Assembly: GCA_900320545.1 (NCBI GenBank)
Contig: ONSU01000003.1
Coordinates: forward strand, 1-64,000
Source: an uncultured Bacteroidales bacterium
GTDB lineage: Bacteria > Bacteroidota > Bacteroidia > Bacteroidales > UBA932
Direction: 5' to 3'
DNA: 64,000 bases
Part shown: piece by piece, positions 50,168-58,674 of the stretch
Layout of the letters: each line of letters begins with the position of its first letter
Position numbering within the stretch: the stretch's first letter is position 1
Notes under the pieces: generated by a model
What the model was told of the DNA's origin: nothing
Database searches by the model: none
What the model saw: the letters and a program-made list of their open reading frames with translations, nothing else
Program-made: the position numbers and the translations under genes

Positions 50168-51310
50168 ATGGATCAGATAATCAGCAGTCTCCAGCAATTC
50201 TGGCAGTTCACCGGCATCGCCAACTTCACCTGGCAGCACGGCGTGATGATCCTCATCGGAATCTTCTTCATCACGATGGGCATCGTCAAGAAATGGGAGC
50301 CCCTGCTGCTGGTCCCGATCGGATTCGGGATGATCGTCGGCAACATCCCGGCCTTCCCGGGCCTCAACATCAGCATCTACGAAGAGGGATCGGTGCTGAA
50401 CATCCTCTATCAGGGCGTCCGGCAGGGCTGGTATCCGCCCCTGATCTTCCTCGGCATCGGCGCGATGACCGACTTCTCCACCCTCATCTCGCAGCCCCGG
50501 CTCGTGCTGATCGGCGCGGCCGCGCAGCTGGGCATCTTCGGCGCCTATATGCTGGCGCTGGCCTTCGGCTTCACGCCCAGCGAGGCGGGCGCCATCGGCA
50601 TCATCGGCGGAGCGGACGGTCCCACGGCCATCTTCCTCAGTTCCAAACTGGCCCCCGAACTGATGGGCGCCATCGCCGTCTCGGCCTATTCCTACATGGC
50701 GCTCGTTCCCGTCATCCAGCGGCCGATCATGCTGGCGCTGACCACCAAAAAGGAACGGCTCATCGAGATGCCGAAGCCGCGTGAAGTCTCGCAGCGGGAG
50801 AAAATTATCTTCCCCATCGCCGGCTTCCTCGTCACGGCCCTCATCGTTCCCTCGGGCCTTCCCCTGCTCGGAATGCTTTTCTTCGGCAACCTCCTCAAGG
50901 AGAGCGGCGTCACCCGCCGTCTCGCCGAAACGGCCCGCGGTCCGCTCATCGACGTCGTCACCACGCTCATCGGCCTCACCGTCGGCGCCTCCACCCAGGC
51001 CGACAAATTCCTCAGCGGCAAATCCCTGCTGATCTTCGGGCTCGGCCTCGTCTCCTTCGTCATCGCGACGGCCAGCGGCGTGCTCTTCGTCAAGTTCATC
51101 AACCTGTTTCTCAAGAAAGGCAACAAGATCAACCCGCTCATCGGCAACGCAGGCGTCTCCGCCGTGCCCGACAGCGCGCGCGTCTCCGAAGTCGTCGGCC
51201 GGGAATCCAATCCCGACAACCACCTTCTGATGCAGGCGATGGCACCCAACGTCGCGGGCGTCATCGGCTCCGCCGTCGCCGCCGGCATCCTCCTCGGATT
51301 CCTCAGCTAA
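50168..51310 (+). CDS. mmdB: Sodium-translocating decarboxylase beta subunit
   Basis: 380-residue integral membrane protein with about nine hydrophobic segments, of the OadB/MmdB/GcdB family. The hallmark GIIGGADGPTAIFLSSKLAP carries the essential aspartate for decarboxylation and sodium transport, and SAYSYMALVPVIQRPIM follows. It decarboxylates carboxybiotin and pumps sodium outward, storing the energy of methylmalonyl-CoA decarboxylation. Last gene of the mmd cluster. Confidence 0.95.
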   Translation: MDQIISSLQQFWQFTGIANFTWQHGVMILIGIFFITMGIVKKWEPLLLVPIGFGMIVGNIPAFPGLNISIYEEGSVLNILYQGVRQGWYPPLIFLGIGAMTDFSTLISQPRLVLIGAAAQLGIFGAYMLALAFGFTPSEAGAIGIIGGADGPTAIFLSSKLAPELMGAIAVSAYSYMALVPVIQRPIMLALTTKKERLIEMPKPREVSQREKIIFPIAGFLVTALIVPSGLPLLGMLFFGNLLKESGVTRRLAETARGPLIDVVTTLIGLTVGASTQADKFLSGKSLLIFGLGLVSFVIATASGVLFVKFINLFLKKGNKINPLIGNAGVSAVPDSARVSEVVGRESNPDNHLLMQAMAPNVAGVIGSAVAAGILLGFLS

Positions 51311-51368
51311 ATCGGTTTAACATCCGGGGTTTCCGTGTATCTCTTACAAGAACACTACCTGAAACCTT

Positions 51369-51710
51369 ATGACCTCTTATCCCTTCCTGAGATCCCTTGC
51401 CATTGCCCTGGCCGGGTCCCTCCTGTGTCTGGAATTGAATGCGCAGCGGATTGTCTGCGACGAAACCTGCAAACTCTCCGACGCGCCGCCGGCAGCCGCA
51501 AAAGCGCCGGTACCCGCCCAAAAAGAAGAACCCGGCTTCCCCGTCGTCAGTCCCGTCGGCCGCTACATGAACCTCGCGCTGATGAACCTCTGCGGCTATT
51601 ACGTGAAGCAGGGCGGTTACGCCACCGTCGGAATCGAGCTGCCCGCGCAATGGGACAAACTGATGGCCGAACTCGGCTACCGCCCCCTGAAGGAGTTTTA
51701 TCTGAAGTAG
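51369..51710 (+). CDS. Small exported protein, function unknown
   Basis: 113 residues with a probable signal peptide (FLRSLAIALAGSLLCLELNAQ). The mature part has an Ala/Pro-rich stretch (APPAAAKAPVPAQKEE) and a C-terminal motif GRYMNLALMNLCGYYVKQGGY that I do not recognise. It lies 58 bases after mmdB and converges on the GIN-domain lipoprotein gene. It could be co-transcribed with the mmd cluster, but nothing else links it. Confidence 0.6.
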   Translation: MTSYPFLRSLAIALAGSLLCLELNAQRIVCDETCKLSDAPPAAAKAPVPAQKEEPGFPVVSPVGRYMNLALMNLCGYYVKQGGYATVGIELPAQWDKLMAELGYRPLKEFYLK

Positions 51711-51716
51711 TGAGGC

Positions 51717-52406
51717 CTACATCTGAATCTTCGCCACACCGGAGGTCTTCTTGCTGACCTCTCCGGCGACGGACAGATTGCGGGCGTCGATATCCCCGGC
51801 GCCGTTCACCTCGAAGGAGGCCTCTCCGGCCTTTCCGGCGAGATCCACATCACCCGCACCGTTGATCTTGACGAGGACGGCCGTGGCGTTCAGCCCCTCG
51901 ATGTCGATATCCGCCGCGCCGTTGGCCTTGATCTGGAGAATCCCGCATCCGAGGCCGTTGAACGAAAGGTCCGCCGCGCCGTTCACGGTGACATCCATAT
52001 CACCCGGCACCGACACTTCCGAGAGCGACTTGAATTCCGCCGCGCCCGAGATGTCGATACGCGTGAGTTCCGGAGCGGAAAGAGTGAGCTGATACTCGTC
52101 GGCCCGGACCGGCCTGTTGTCAATCGCCCGGATGATGAGGACACTGTCCACCACCGCATAGTCCAGGGAGTCGAAAATGTTCTCCTGGGTGGTCAGGCTG
52201 ACCTCCCACTGATCCGCCTGTGTGAAGCGGATATCCGCGGCACCCACGACTTTGACGCCGTTGAAATCCTTGAAATCCAGGGCGCGCGTCTCGACGGGAC
52301 CGGTACCCTTGATGGCGTTCTTGAGTTCGCCCTTGAAGTTGACGTTCACGTTGAAGCAGGAGGCGCAAAGAAGCGCCGCAACTGTCAGATATGCAATTTT
52401 TTTCAT
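51717..52406 (-). CDS. GIN-domain (DUF2807) lipoprotein
   Basis: 229 residues with a lipoprotein signal (MKKIAYLTVAALLCASC). The rest is a beta-helix of short repeats typical of DUF2807, seen as ISGAAEFKSL, VNGAADLSFNGL, ANGAADIDIEGL, INGAGDVDLAG and VNGAGDIDA (Gly-Ala-Ala/Gly-Asp turns). Members are common Bacteroidetes envelope proteins with no firm function. It is the last gene behind the ABC/GntR group, six bases after the regulator gene. Confidence 0.9.
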   Translation of the reverse strand: MKKIAYLTVAALLCASCFNVNVNFKGELKNAIKGTGPVETRALDFKDFNGVKVVGAADIRFTQADQWEVSLTTQENIFDSLDYAVVDSVLIIRAIDNRPVRADEYQLTLSAPELTRIDISGAAEFKSLSEVSVPGDMDVTVNGAADLSFNGLGCGILQIKANGAADIDIEGLNATAVLVKINGAGDVDLAGKAGEASFEVNGAGDIDARNLSVAGEVSKKTSGVAKIQM

Positions 52407-52412
52407 AGTCGG

Positions 52413-52751
52413 TTATTGATTAAAAACACTTGTATCGAGCCCGAGCAGGCGCAGGCGCTGCAGGATGGCGGGGACGTCCTTCTCCAGGAATTCCTTCCGC
52501 CGCTGTGAGAGAATCATTTCGGCCGCATCGTCCGCCACGAAGTAGCCGATGCCCCGCTTGTTGTAAATGACGCCGTCCGCGGTCAGTTTCTCGTAGACAC
52601 GCATCATCGTGTTGGGGTTTACCCCGATCTCGGCGCCGTATTCCCGGACGGAGGGGATGCGGTCGCCGCCCTTGAGGTCCCCCCCGAGGATCCGGTCCGA
52701 GATCATCTCCGTGATCTGGAGGTAAATGGGTTTTTCACTGTGAAAGTCCAT
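52413..52751 (-). CDS. GntR-family regulator, YtrA type
   Basis: 112 residues. An N-terminal winged helix (PIYLQITEMISDRILGGDLKGGDRIPSVREYGAEIGVNPNTMMRVYEKLTADGVI) is followed by only a short dimerisation tail, the YtrA layout. Such repressors usually control adjacent ABC transporter genes. A matching AGTGTA-N12-TACACT operator overlaps the promoter region of its own operon (54105-54128), so it is probably autoregulatory. Bacillus YtrA responds to cell-envelope antibiotics; the signal here is unknown. Confidence 0.9.
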   Translation of the reverse strand: MDFHSEKPIYLQITEMISDRILGGDLKGGDRIPSVREYGAEIGVNPNTMMRVYEKLTADGVIYNKRGIGYFVADDAAEMILSQRRKEFLEKDVPAILQRLRLLGLDTSVFNQ

Positions 52752-52757
52752 GGCGAT

Positions 52758-53258
52758 CTAGTGTTGAAGGGTTTTAACACGGCGCCAGACGCCCCAGCCG
52801 AGGCCGACGGCCAGCACGCAGCAGAGCGCAAGGGTTCCGTTCAGCAAGCCTACGACGATCCGGGCTGCCTGCATTTCATCGATATCCGTCATCGGCATCT
52901 TGAACATCAGGATCGGCACAAGGAGGCCGAAGAGAATCGAAAGCGCCATCGAGAAAGCGCACATGATCGCGATGCCCCAGACAATCTTGTGCTGCTTGAA
53001 GCAAACGCCACAGAGCAGGAAATACAGGAAGTTGCAGATGAAGCCGATGATGCCGGAGAAGAGCAGGACACCGGTCGAAAAGACGATCGGAGCGGACCAA
53101 TGCTGGGCGAATACCAGGCTGCACAGCACCCACACCACATAGAAGATCACCACGGAGCCGCCGATCAGGATGGCCGCGCGGGAGTGTTTCCGCCACATCT
53201 GACGGAGATCATACAAGAAATATGTGCCGAAACGCTTGAAGTTGAATATCTCGCTCAT
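52758..53258 (-). CDS. Membrane protein, probable ABC transporter permease component
   Basis: 166 residues with four hydrophobic segments (about residues 28-48, 58-80, 95-118 and 135-158) after a short N-terminal cytoplasmic part. No motif is diagnostic. It lies 8 bases after the ABC ATPase and 6 bases before the GntR regulator, so it is the likely membrane partner of the ATPase. It is shorter than most permeases, so it may form multimers or be a truncated family type. Confidence 0.7.
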   Translation of the reverse strand: MSEIFNFKRFGTYFLYDLRQMWRKHSRAAILIGGSVVIFYVVWVLCSLVFAQHWSAPIVFSTGVLLFSGIIGFICNFLYFLLCGVCFKQHKIVWGIAIMCAFSMALSILFGLLVPILMFKMPMTDIDEMQAARIVVGLLNGTLALCCVLAVGLGWGVWRRVKTLQH

Positions 53259-53266
53259 AACTTTAA

Positions 53267-54097
53267 TTATTTGCCGTTAAACATCTGTGACACAACATCT
53301 TTATGCGCGTGTACGGTGTTGAAGAACGCCTCGAGGTTGACTTTGCTCTCCTCGCCGGTCGTGTTGGGATACACCTGCACGCAGCCCGCCGGCGTCTGCT
53401 CCAGGTACAACGCGTCCGGATGGATGGCGGAGCCGTAGTCGAAGAAGAGTTTCTGCGAAATCTCCTCCAGAGAGGCGTTGCACAGGACGGCCCGGTTGTC
53501 GAGCAGGATCACCGGATCGATGATGTTCTCCAGGTCGCGCACCTGGTGGGTGGAGATGACGAGCGTCGCGTCCTCTCCGGTGTAGCGGGTCACCGCCTTG
53601 CGGAACTGGGCCTTCGAGGGAATGTCCAGCCCGTTGGTGGGCTCGTCGAAATAGTAGTACTTCGCGTTGCACGCGAGCGCGAAGGAGATCCAGGTCTTCT
53701 TGAGCTGGCCGGCGGACATCGCATCCATCCGCTGCTCGGGATCGACTTCGAATTCCCTCAGGATCGTCGCGAACTTGTCAAGGTCGAAGAACGGACGGAA
53801 CACGCCGTTCTCGCGGGCGAAGGAAATGGCGCGCGCGTGAACCGGCGCGACCGTTTCGGGAAGGAAGAACTGCTCGGCGAGCAGGGAGGGTACACGGTCG
53901 AACGGACGGCGGCCGTCCACCTCGATGCTCCCCTCACCAGGGCGCTTAAGACCGCAGAGCAGTGTCAGCAGCGTGGTTTTGCCCACACCGTTCTCTCCGA
54001 GGAGCCCGTAGATGTTGCCACCCTTGAGTTCCATCGAGATGTTTTTCAGGACGGGGAACGCCCCGTAACTGAAGCCGAGATTGTTGATTTTGATCAT
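53267..54097 (-). CDS. ABC transporter ATP-binding protein
   Basis: 276 residues. Walker A LLGENGVGKTTLL near residue 35, a Q-loop region LAEQFFLPETV, an unusual signature MSAGQLKKTW in place of LSGGQ, and Walker B YYYFDEPTNGLD, followed by the H-loop VISTHQVRDLE. The C-terminal extension (about residues 225-276) is short and unassigned. The MSAGQ signature is common in YtrB-like exporters regulated by GntR proteins. First gene of the operon; promoter at 54130-54160 on the minus strand. Confidence 0.93.
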   Translation of the reverse strand: MIKINNLGFSYGAFPVLKNISMELKGGNIYGLLGENGVGKTTLLTLLCGLKRPGEGSIEVDGRRPFDRVPSLLAEQFFLPETVAPVHARAISFARENGVFRPFFDLDKFATILREFEVDPEQRMDAMSAGQLKKTWISFALACNAKYYYFDEPTNGLDIPSKAQFRKAVTRYTGEDATLVISTHQVRDLENIIDPVILLDNRAVLCNASLEEISQKLFFDYGSAIHPDALYLEQTPAGCVQVYPNTTGEESKVNLEAFFNTVHAHKDVVSQMFNGK

Positions 54098-54104
54098 ATC
54101 TTTG

Positions 54105-54128
54105 AGTGTATTAGTTTAATAGTACACT
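54105..54128. promoter_or_regulatory. Probable GntR/YtrA operator
   Basis: AGTGTA (54105-54110), 12 bases, TACACT (54123-54128). The extended halves pair at 8 of 9 positions. It lies immediately downstream of the -7 element of the ABC operon, where a bound repressor would block initiation. Confidence 0.75.
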
Positions 54129-54129
54129 G

Positions 54130-54160
54130 CAAAGGTAGGAAGTTTTTTTTAATCTGCAAA
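54130..54160 (-). promoter_or_regulatory. Promoter of the ABC/GntR operon
   Basis: On the minus strand TTTG (54160-54157), exactly 19 bases, TACCTTTG (54137-54130): a full Bacteroidetes promoter. The expected start, near 54123, falls inside the operator. Confidence 0.85.
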
Positions 54161-54203
54161 TTTTTTTTGAAAAAAAGTGTAATTCGTAGGGACTCCCCTG
54201 TCT

Positions 54204-54234
54204 TTTGCATTTCTTCAAAAATATGCTAATTTTG
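54204..54234 (+). promoter_or_regulatory. Promoter of the type I restriction-modification operon
   Basis: TTTG (54204-54207), exactly 19 bases, TAATTTTG (54227-54234). The expected start near 54241 excludes an upstream in-frame ATG at 54236 and supports the hsdR start at 54266. Confidence 0.85.
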
Positions 54235-54265
54235 TATGATATTGCGACATCCCTATTATATTATT

Positions 54266-57094
54266 ATGACGGCACAAAGCGAACAGGCACTGGAAAACGG
54301 ACTGATCTCGACCTTGCGGGATATGAATTATGAGTATCTTCATATTAAGGAAGAGACCAATTTATTCAGTAATTTCAAGACGCAGCTGGAAAAACACAAT
54401 GCCAAAAAGCTGGCCGAGATAGGCCGCACGGCATTCACGGATAAAGAATTCGAGAAAATCCGAATTTACCTGGAGGGAGGAACTCTTTTCGAAAAGTCCA
54501 AAAAACTCCGTGACCTTTATCCTTTGGAGACCGAAGATGGACAGCATCGTATCTGGGTCGAGTTCTTAAATAAAAATCATTGGTGCCAGAACGAATTTCA
54601 GGTATCCAATCAGATTACGATGGAAGGCAGGAAGACCTGTCGCTACGATGTCACCATCCTCGTCAACGGCCTTCCGCTCGTGCAGGTCGAACTCAAGAAA
54701 CGCGGGGTCGAACTGAAGCAGGCCTATAATCAGGTACAACGGTACCAAAAAACATCCTTCCGCGGACTGTTCGATTACATCCAGTTATTCGTCATTTCCA
54801 ACGGCGTCAACACGCGCTATTTCGCCAACAATCCCAACTGCGGATACAAGTTTACCTTCAATTGGACGCTCCCGAATAACGAGCCCGTCAACGACCTGAG
54901 CCAGTTCGCATCCCACTTCTTTGACAAATGCACGCTTGGCAAGATGATATCAAAATACATTGTCCTGCACGAGGGTGATAAATGTCTGATGGTGCTCCGG
55001 CCGTACCAGTATTATGCGGTGGAAAAGATTCTGGACCGTGTCCAGAATACCAACAAAAACGGCTACATCTGGCATACTACTGGTGCTGGGAAGACCCTGA
55101 CTTCATTTAAGGCGGCGCAACTGGTAGCCGAACTGGACGGCATCGACAAGGTACTCTTTGTGGTGGACCGTCACGACCTTGACACCCAGACCAAAAGTGA
55201 ATATGAAGCCTTCGAGCCCGGGGCCGTGGATGGGACCGATGATACGTACGAGCTTGTCAAACGGCTCAACTCCGACAAGAAAATCATCCTCACCACCATC
55301 CAGAAGCTGAATACCGCTATCAAAAAGGACTTCTACAACAAGCGGATACAGGATCTTCGCGACAAAAAGTTCGTAATGATATTCGACGAGTGCCACCGCA
55401 GCCATTTCGGAGAGTGCCACCGGAATATCGTCAATTTCTTCCGGAATCTCCAGATCTTCGGTTTCACCGGCACGCCCATTTTCCCAGAGAACGCCAAGCA
55501 GGACATCACGACTTTTGAAGTGTTCGGCGAATGCCTCCACAAGTATATGATCAAGGATGCCATTGCGGATGAAAACGTGCTGGGCTTCCTCGTTGAATAC
55601 TATCAGGGCAAGCTGGATGCCAATGAACAGAGCGATATCCGGATGAAGACCATTGCGGAATTCATCGTCAATAATTTCCGCAAATCCACCTTTGACGGGG
55701 AATTCAACGCACTCTTCGCCGTGCAGTCCGTCCCGATGCTGCTCAAATACTACAAGATCTTCAAGGACCTGCAGCCGGATATAAAGATTGCCGCGATCTT
55801 TACGTATGCCCCCAACACCAGCCAGGATGACGCCAGGACCGGAATGAATCAGGGCTTTGAAACGGATGCCGTCCAGGCGGACGAGTTGCAGGCGATCATG
55901 GACGATTACAATGCCCATTTCGGCACGGCATTTACCACAGACAACTTCGGCGCTTACTACGACGACATCAACGAGCGTATGAAAAAGCGGAAGGCCGGCA
56001 TGGAGCCCATCGACCTTCTTCTGGTCGTGGGGATGTTCCTGACCGGGTTTGACGCCAAGAAACTGAATACGCTGTATGTTGACAAAAACCTGGAGTACCA
56101 CGGGCTTCTGCAAGCATTCAGCCGCACCAACCGCATCCTGAATGAGAAAAAACGTTTCGGCAAGATTCTCTGCTTCCGCGATCTCAAGGAAAAAGTGGAC
56201 CAATCCCTCAAACTCTTCTGCGACGGAGATCCCAACGTCGGTGTCCAGCGGCCGGAATTCAAACAGGTAAAACGCGAACTGAATGAACTCAGCGAAGCAT
56301 TCCTGCAGAAGTATCCTACTATGGAATCCGTGGACGTCCTCAAAAGCGAGTACGATAAGAAAAACTTTCTCCTGGCCTTCCGTGAGATCATCAAGAAACG
56401 CGCAGAAATCCAGATATACGAGGATTTTGATGCGGATGACCCCGGGCTCATTCTGTCTGAGCAGGACTATAACGACTACCGCTCGAAATACCTGGATATG
56501 ACGGTCGGGTTTATCAAGGAGGAGCAGCCGGAAGAGCAGCCATTACGACTGGAAGAACCGACTAAGGAATACGAAGAAGGCGGTAAGCTGGAAGACATTG
56601 ACTTCTGCCTGGAGTTACTTCACAGCGATGTCATCAACGTGGCTTACATCCTTTCACTCATCAGCAATCTGAATCCTTCCGACGAAGACTACGAAAAGAA
56701 GCGTCAGGAAATTCTGGACACGATGATCAAGGACGCCTCGATGCGCAAGAAGACCCGGCTCATCGACGGATTCATTAAAACGAATGTAGATTACGACAAA
56801 GAGGGCTTCCAGCGGGCCAAGGCCGACGGGACGATGGATCTGGAGACCCGCCTGAAGGATTATATCATAGAGAAGAAAACAGCGGCCGTCGAAGACCTTG
56901 CGGCTGAAGAAGACGTGGACAAGGAAGCCCTGGGCAAATATCTGTCCGAATACGACTATTTGGGCCGCGAGAAACCAGAAATTATCCAGGAAGCCGTCCG
57001 CAAGAAGAAAATGGGTCTGCTGGCCCGCAGCGCCACCGTGCGCCGCATCGTTGAGAAGATGCGTGAAATCATTGAACTGTTTAATTGGGAGTAA
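54266..57094 (+). CDS. hsdR: Type I restriction enzyme R subunit
   Basis: 942 residues; the motor and nuclease subunit of a type I restriction-modification complex. An N-terminal PD-(D/E)xK nuclease domain is visible (DVTILVNGLPLVQVELKKRG, with the E-x-K pair), followed by the helicase motor: Walker A HTTGAGKTLTS near residue 278, DEAD-type box IFDECHRSHFG, motif III GFTGTPIF and motif VI region QAFSRTNRI. A C-terminal helical domain contacts HsdM. Length is typical for the HsdR family. hsdM follows after three bases, so the two are co-transcribed from the promoter at 54204. Confidence 0.96.
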   Translation: MTAQSEQALENGLISTLRDMNYEYLHIKEETNLFSNFKTQLEKHNAKKLAEIGRTAFTDKEFEKIRIYLEGGTLFEKSKKLRDLYPLETEDGQHRIWVEFLNKNHWCQNEFQVSNQITMEGRKTCRYDVTILVNGLPLVQVELKKRGVELKQAYNQVQRYQKTSFRGLFDYIQLFVISNGVNTRYFANNPNCGYKFTFNWTLPNNEPVNDLSQFASHFFDKCTLGKMISKYIVLHEGDKCLMVLRPYQYYAVEKILDRVQNTNKNGYIWHTTGAGKTLTSFKAAQLVAELDGIDKVLFVVDRHDLDTQTKSEYEAFEPGAVDGTDDTYELVKRLNSDKKIILTTIQKLNTAIKKDFYNKRIQDLRDKKFVMIFDECHRSHFGECHRNIVNFFRNLQIFGFTGTPIFPENAKQDITTFEVFGECLHKYMIKDAIADENVLGFLVEYYQGKLDANEQSDIRMKTIAEFIVNNFRKSTFDGEFNALFAVQSVPMLLKYYKIFKDLQPDIKIAAIFTYAPNTSQDDARTGMNQGFETDAVQADELQAIMDDYNAHFGTAFTTDNFGAYYDDINERMKKRKAGMEPIDLLLVVGMFLTGFDAKKLNTLYVDKNLEYHGLLQAFSRTNRILNEKKRFGKILCFRDLKEKVDQSLKLFCDGDPNVGVQRPEFKQVKRELNELSEAFLQKYPTMESVDVLKSEYDKKNFLLAFREIIKKRAEIQIYEDFDADDPGLILSEQDYNDYRSKYLDMTVGFIKEEQPEEQPLRLEEPTKEYEEGGKLEDIDFCLELLHSDVINVAYILSLISNLNPSDEDYEKKRQEILDTMIKDASMRKKTRLIDGFIKTNVDYDKEGFQRAKADGTMDLETRLKDYIIEKKTAAVEDLAAEEDVDKEALGKYLSEYDYLGREKPEIIQEAVRKKKMGLLARSATVRRIVEKMREIIELFNWE

Positions 57095-57097
57095 ATA

Positions 57098-58639
57098 ATG
57101 AGCGAAGAACTGCAACAACGACTGCGCACCCAACTCTGGGACGTTGCCAACAAACTCCGGGGAAATATGACCGCCGGTGACTTTATGTATTTCACCCTCG
57201 GTTTCATATTCTATAAGTACCTTTCCGAGAAGATCGAATTGTACATCAACGACCAACTCAGTGAGGACGGCCTTACCTTCAAGCAGGCCTGGGCATCTCA
57301 AGAAGAGGATCTGAAGTCGGAAATCCAGCGCATCTGTATGGAAGATCTCGGTTATTTCATCGAGCCGGAATACCTGTATTCTTCCATCATAGACAGCATC
57401 AGCCACAAGGAGAACATTCTGCCTCAGTTGGAGCGCAGCCTCAAGAAAATCGAGGATAGTACCATAGGACATGAGAGCGTGGACGATTTCGGGGGCCTAT
57501 TCTCTGACATCGACCTTGCATCCCCTAAGCTGGGCAAGACGGCCGACGATAAAAACAAACTCATCAGTGATGTTCTGGTAGCCCTCAATGGCATTGATTT
57601 CGGGCTGGAGGATGCCCAAGACATTGATATTCTGGGTGATGCCTACGAATATATGATCGGTCAGTTCGCCGCTGGCGCCGGCAAGAAAGCAGGAGAATTC
57701 TACACGCCGCAGGAAGTAAGTACGATCCTTTCTGAGATCGTGATTACCGGGAAAACCCGCCTCAAGACGGTCTACGACCCGACCTGCGGGTCCGGATCCC
57801 TGCTGCTCAGAACAGCCCGCGGCGGTAATGCGGACGAGATTTTCGGTCAGGAAAAGAATCCCACCACCTTCAACCTGGCCCGAATGAATATGCTGCTGCA
57901 CGGCGTCAAATACAAAGACTTTGATATCCAGAACGGAGACACGCTGGAAAAAGATGAATTCGGGGACCGCCAGTTCGACGCGGTAGTGGCCAATCCCCCG
58001 TTCTCTGCCGTTTGGTCGGCGGACGCAAAGTTCAACAACGACGACCGATTCAGTAAGGCCGGCGTCCTGGCCCCGAAGTCTAAGGCCGACTATGCTTTTA
58101 TCCTGCATATGATTTACCACCTCAGCGACGGTGGCACAATGGCTTGTGTGGCCCCTCACGGCGTCCTTTTCCGTGGTGCGGCAGAAGGCAAGATCCGGCA
58201 GTTCCTCATTGAAAAGAAGAACTATATCGACGCCATTATCGGTCTTCCGGCCAACATCTTCTACGGCACCAGCATCCCCACCTGCATCCTCGTAATGAAG
58301 AAATGCCGCAAGGAGGATGACAACATCCTGTTCATCGACGCCAGCAAAGAATTCGAAAAGGTCAAAACGCAGAACAAACTTCGCCAGGAGCACATCGACA
58401 AAATCGTCAGCACCTACCGGGAACGCAAGGAAATTGAAAAATATAGCCATTGCGCTACCCTGCAGGAAATCAAAGATAACGACTACAACCTCAACATTCC
58501 GCGTTACGTGGAAACCTTCGAAGAGGAGGAAGAGATCGACATCAAAGCCGTGATGAGCGAGATTAAGGAACTGGAGGCCAAGCGTGCCGAACTGGACGCC
58601 CAGATTGATGTCTACCTCAAGGAACTCGGCATCATCTAA
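57098..58639 (+). CDS. hsdM: Type I DNA methyltransferase M subunit
   Basis: 513-residue adenine N6-methyltransferase subunit. A helical N-terminal domain (LRTQLWDVANKLRGNMTAGDFMYFTLGFIFYKYLSE) is followed by GEFYTPQEV, SAM-binding DPTCGSGSLLL and catalytic NPPF (VVANPPFSAVW). Two HsdM join one HsdS for modification; two HsdR are added for restriction. Intact and of normal length. The target adenine is dictated by whichever HsdS is expressed. Confidence 0.97.
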   Translation: MSEELQQRLRTQLWDVANKLRGNMTAGDFMYFTLGFIFYKYLSEKIELYINDQLSEDGLTFKQAWASQEEDLKSEIQRICMEDLGYFIEPEYLYSSIIDSISHKENILPQLERSLKKIEDSTIGHESVDDFGGLFSDIDLASPKLGKTADDKNKLISDVLVALNGIDFGLEDAQDIDILGDAYEYMIGQFAAGAGKKAGEFYTPQEVSTILSEIVITGKTRLKTVYDPTCGSGSLLLRTARGGNADEIFGQEKNPTTFNLARMNMLLHGVKYKDFDIQNGDTLEKDEFGDRQFDAVVANPPFSAVWSADAKFNNDDRFSKAGVLAPKSKADYAFILHMIYHLSDGGTMACVAPHGVLFRGAAEGKIRQFLIEKKNYIDAIIGLPANIFYGTSIPTCILVMKKCRKEDDNILFIDASKEFEKVKTQNKLRQEHIDKIVSTYRERKEIEKYSHCATLQEIKDNDYNLNIPRYVETFEEEEEIDIKAVMSEIKELEAKRAELDAQIDVYLKELGII

Positions 58640-58674
58640 TCCCTAAACATGAATTTGACCGATATACAATCGCT

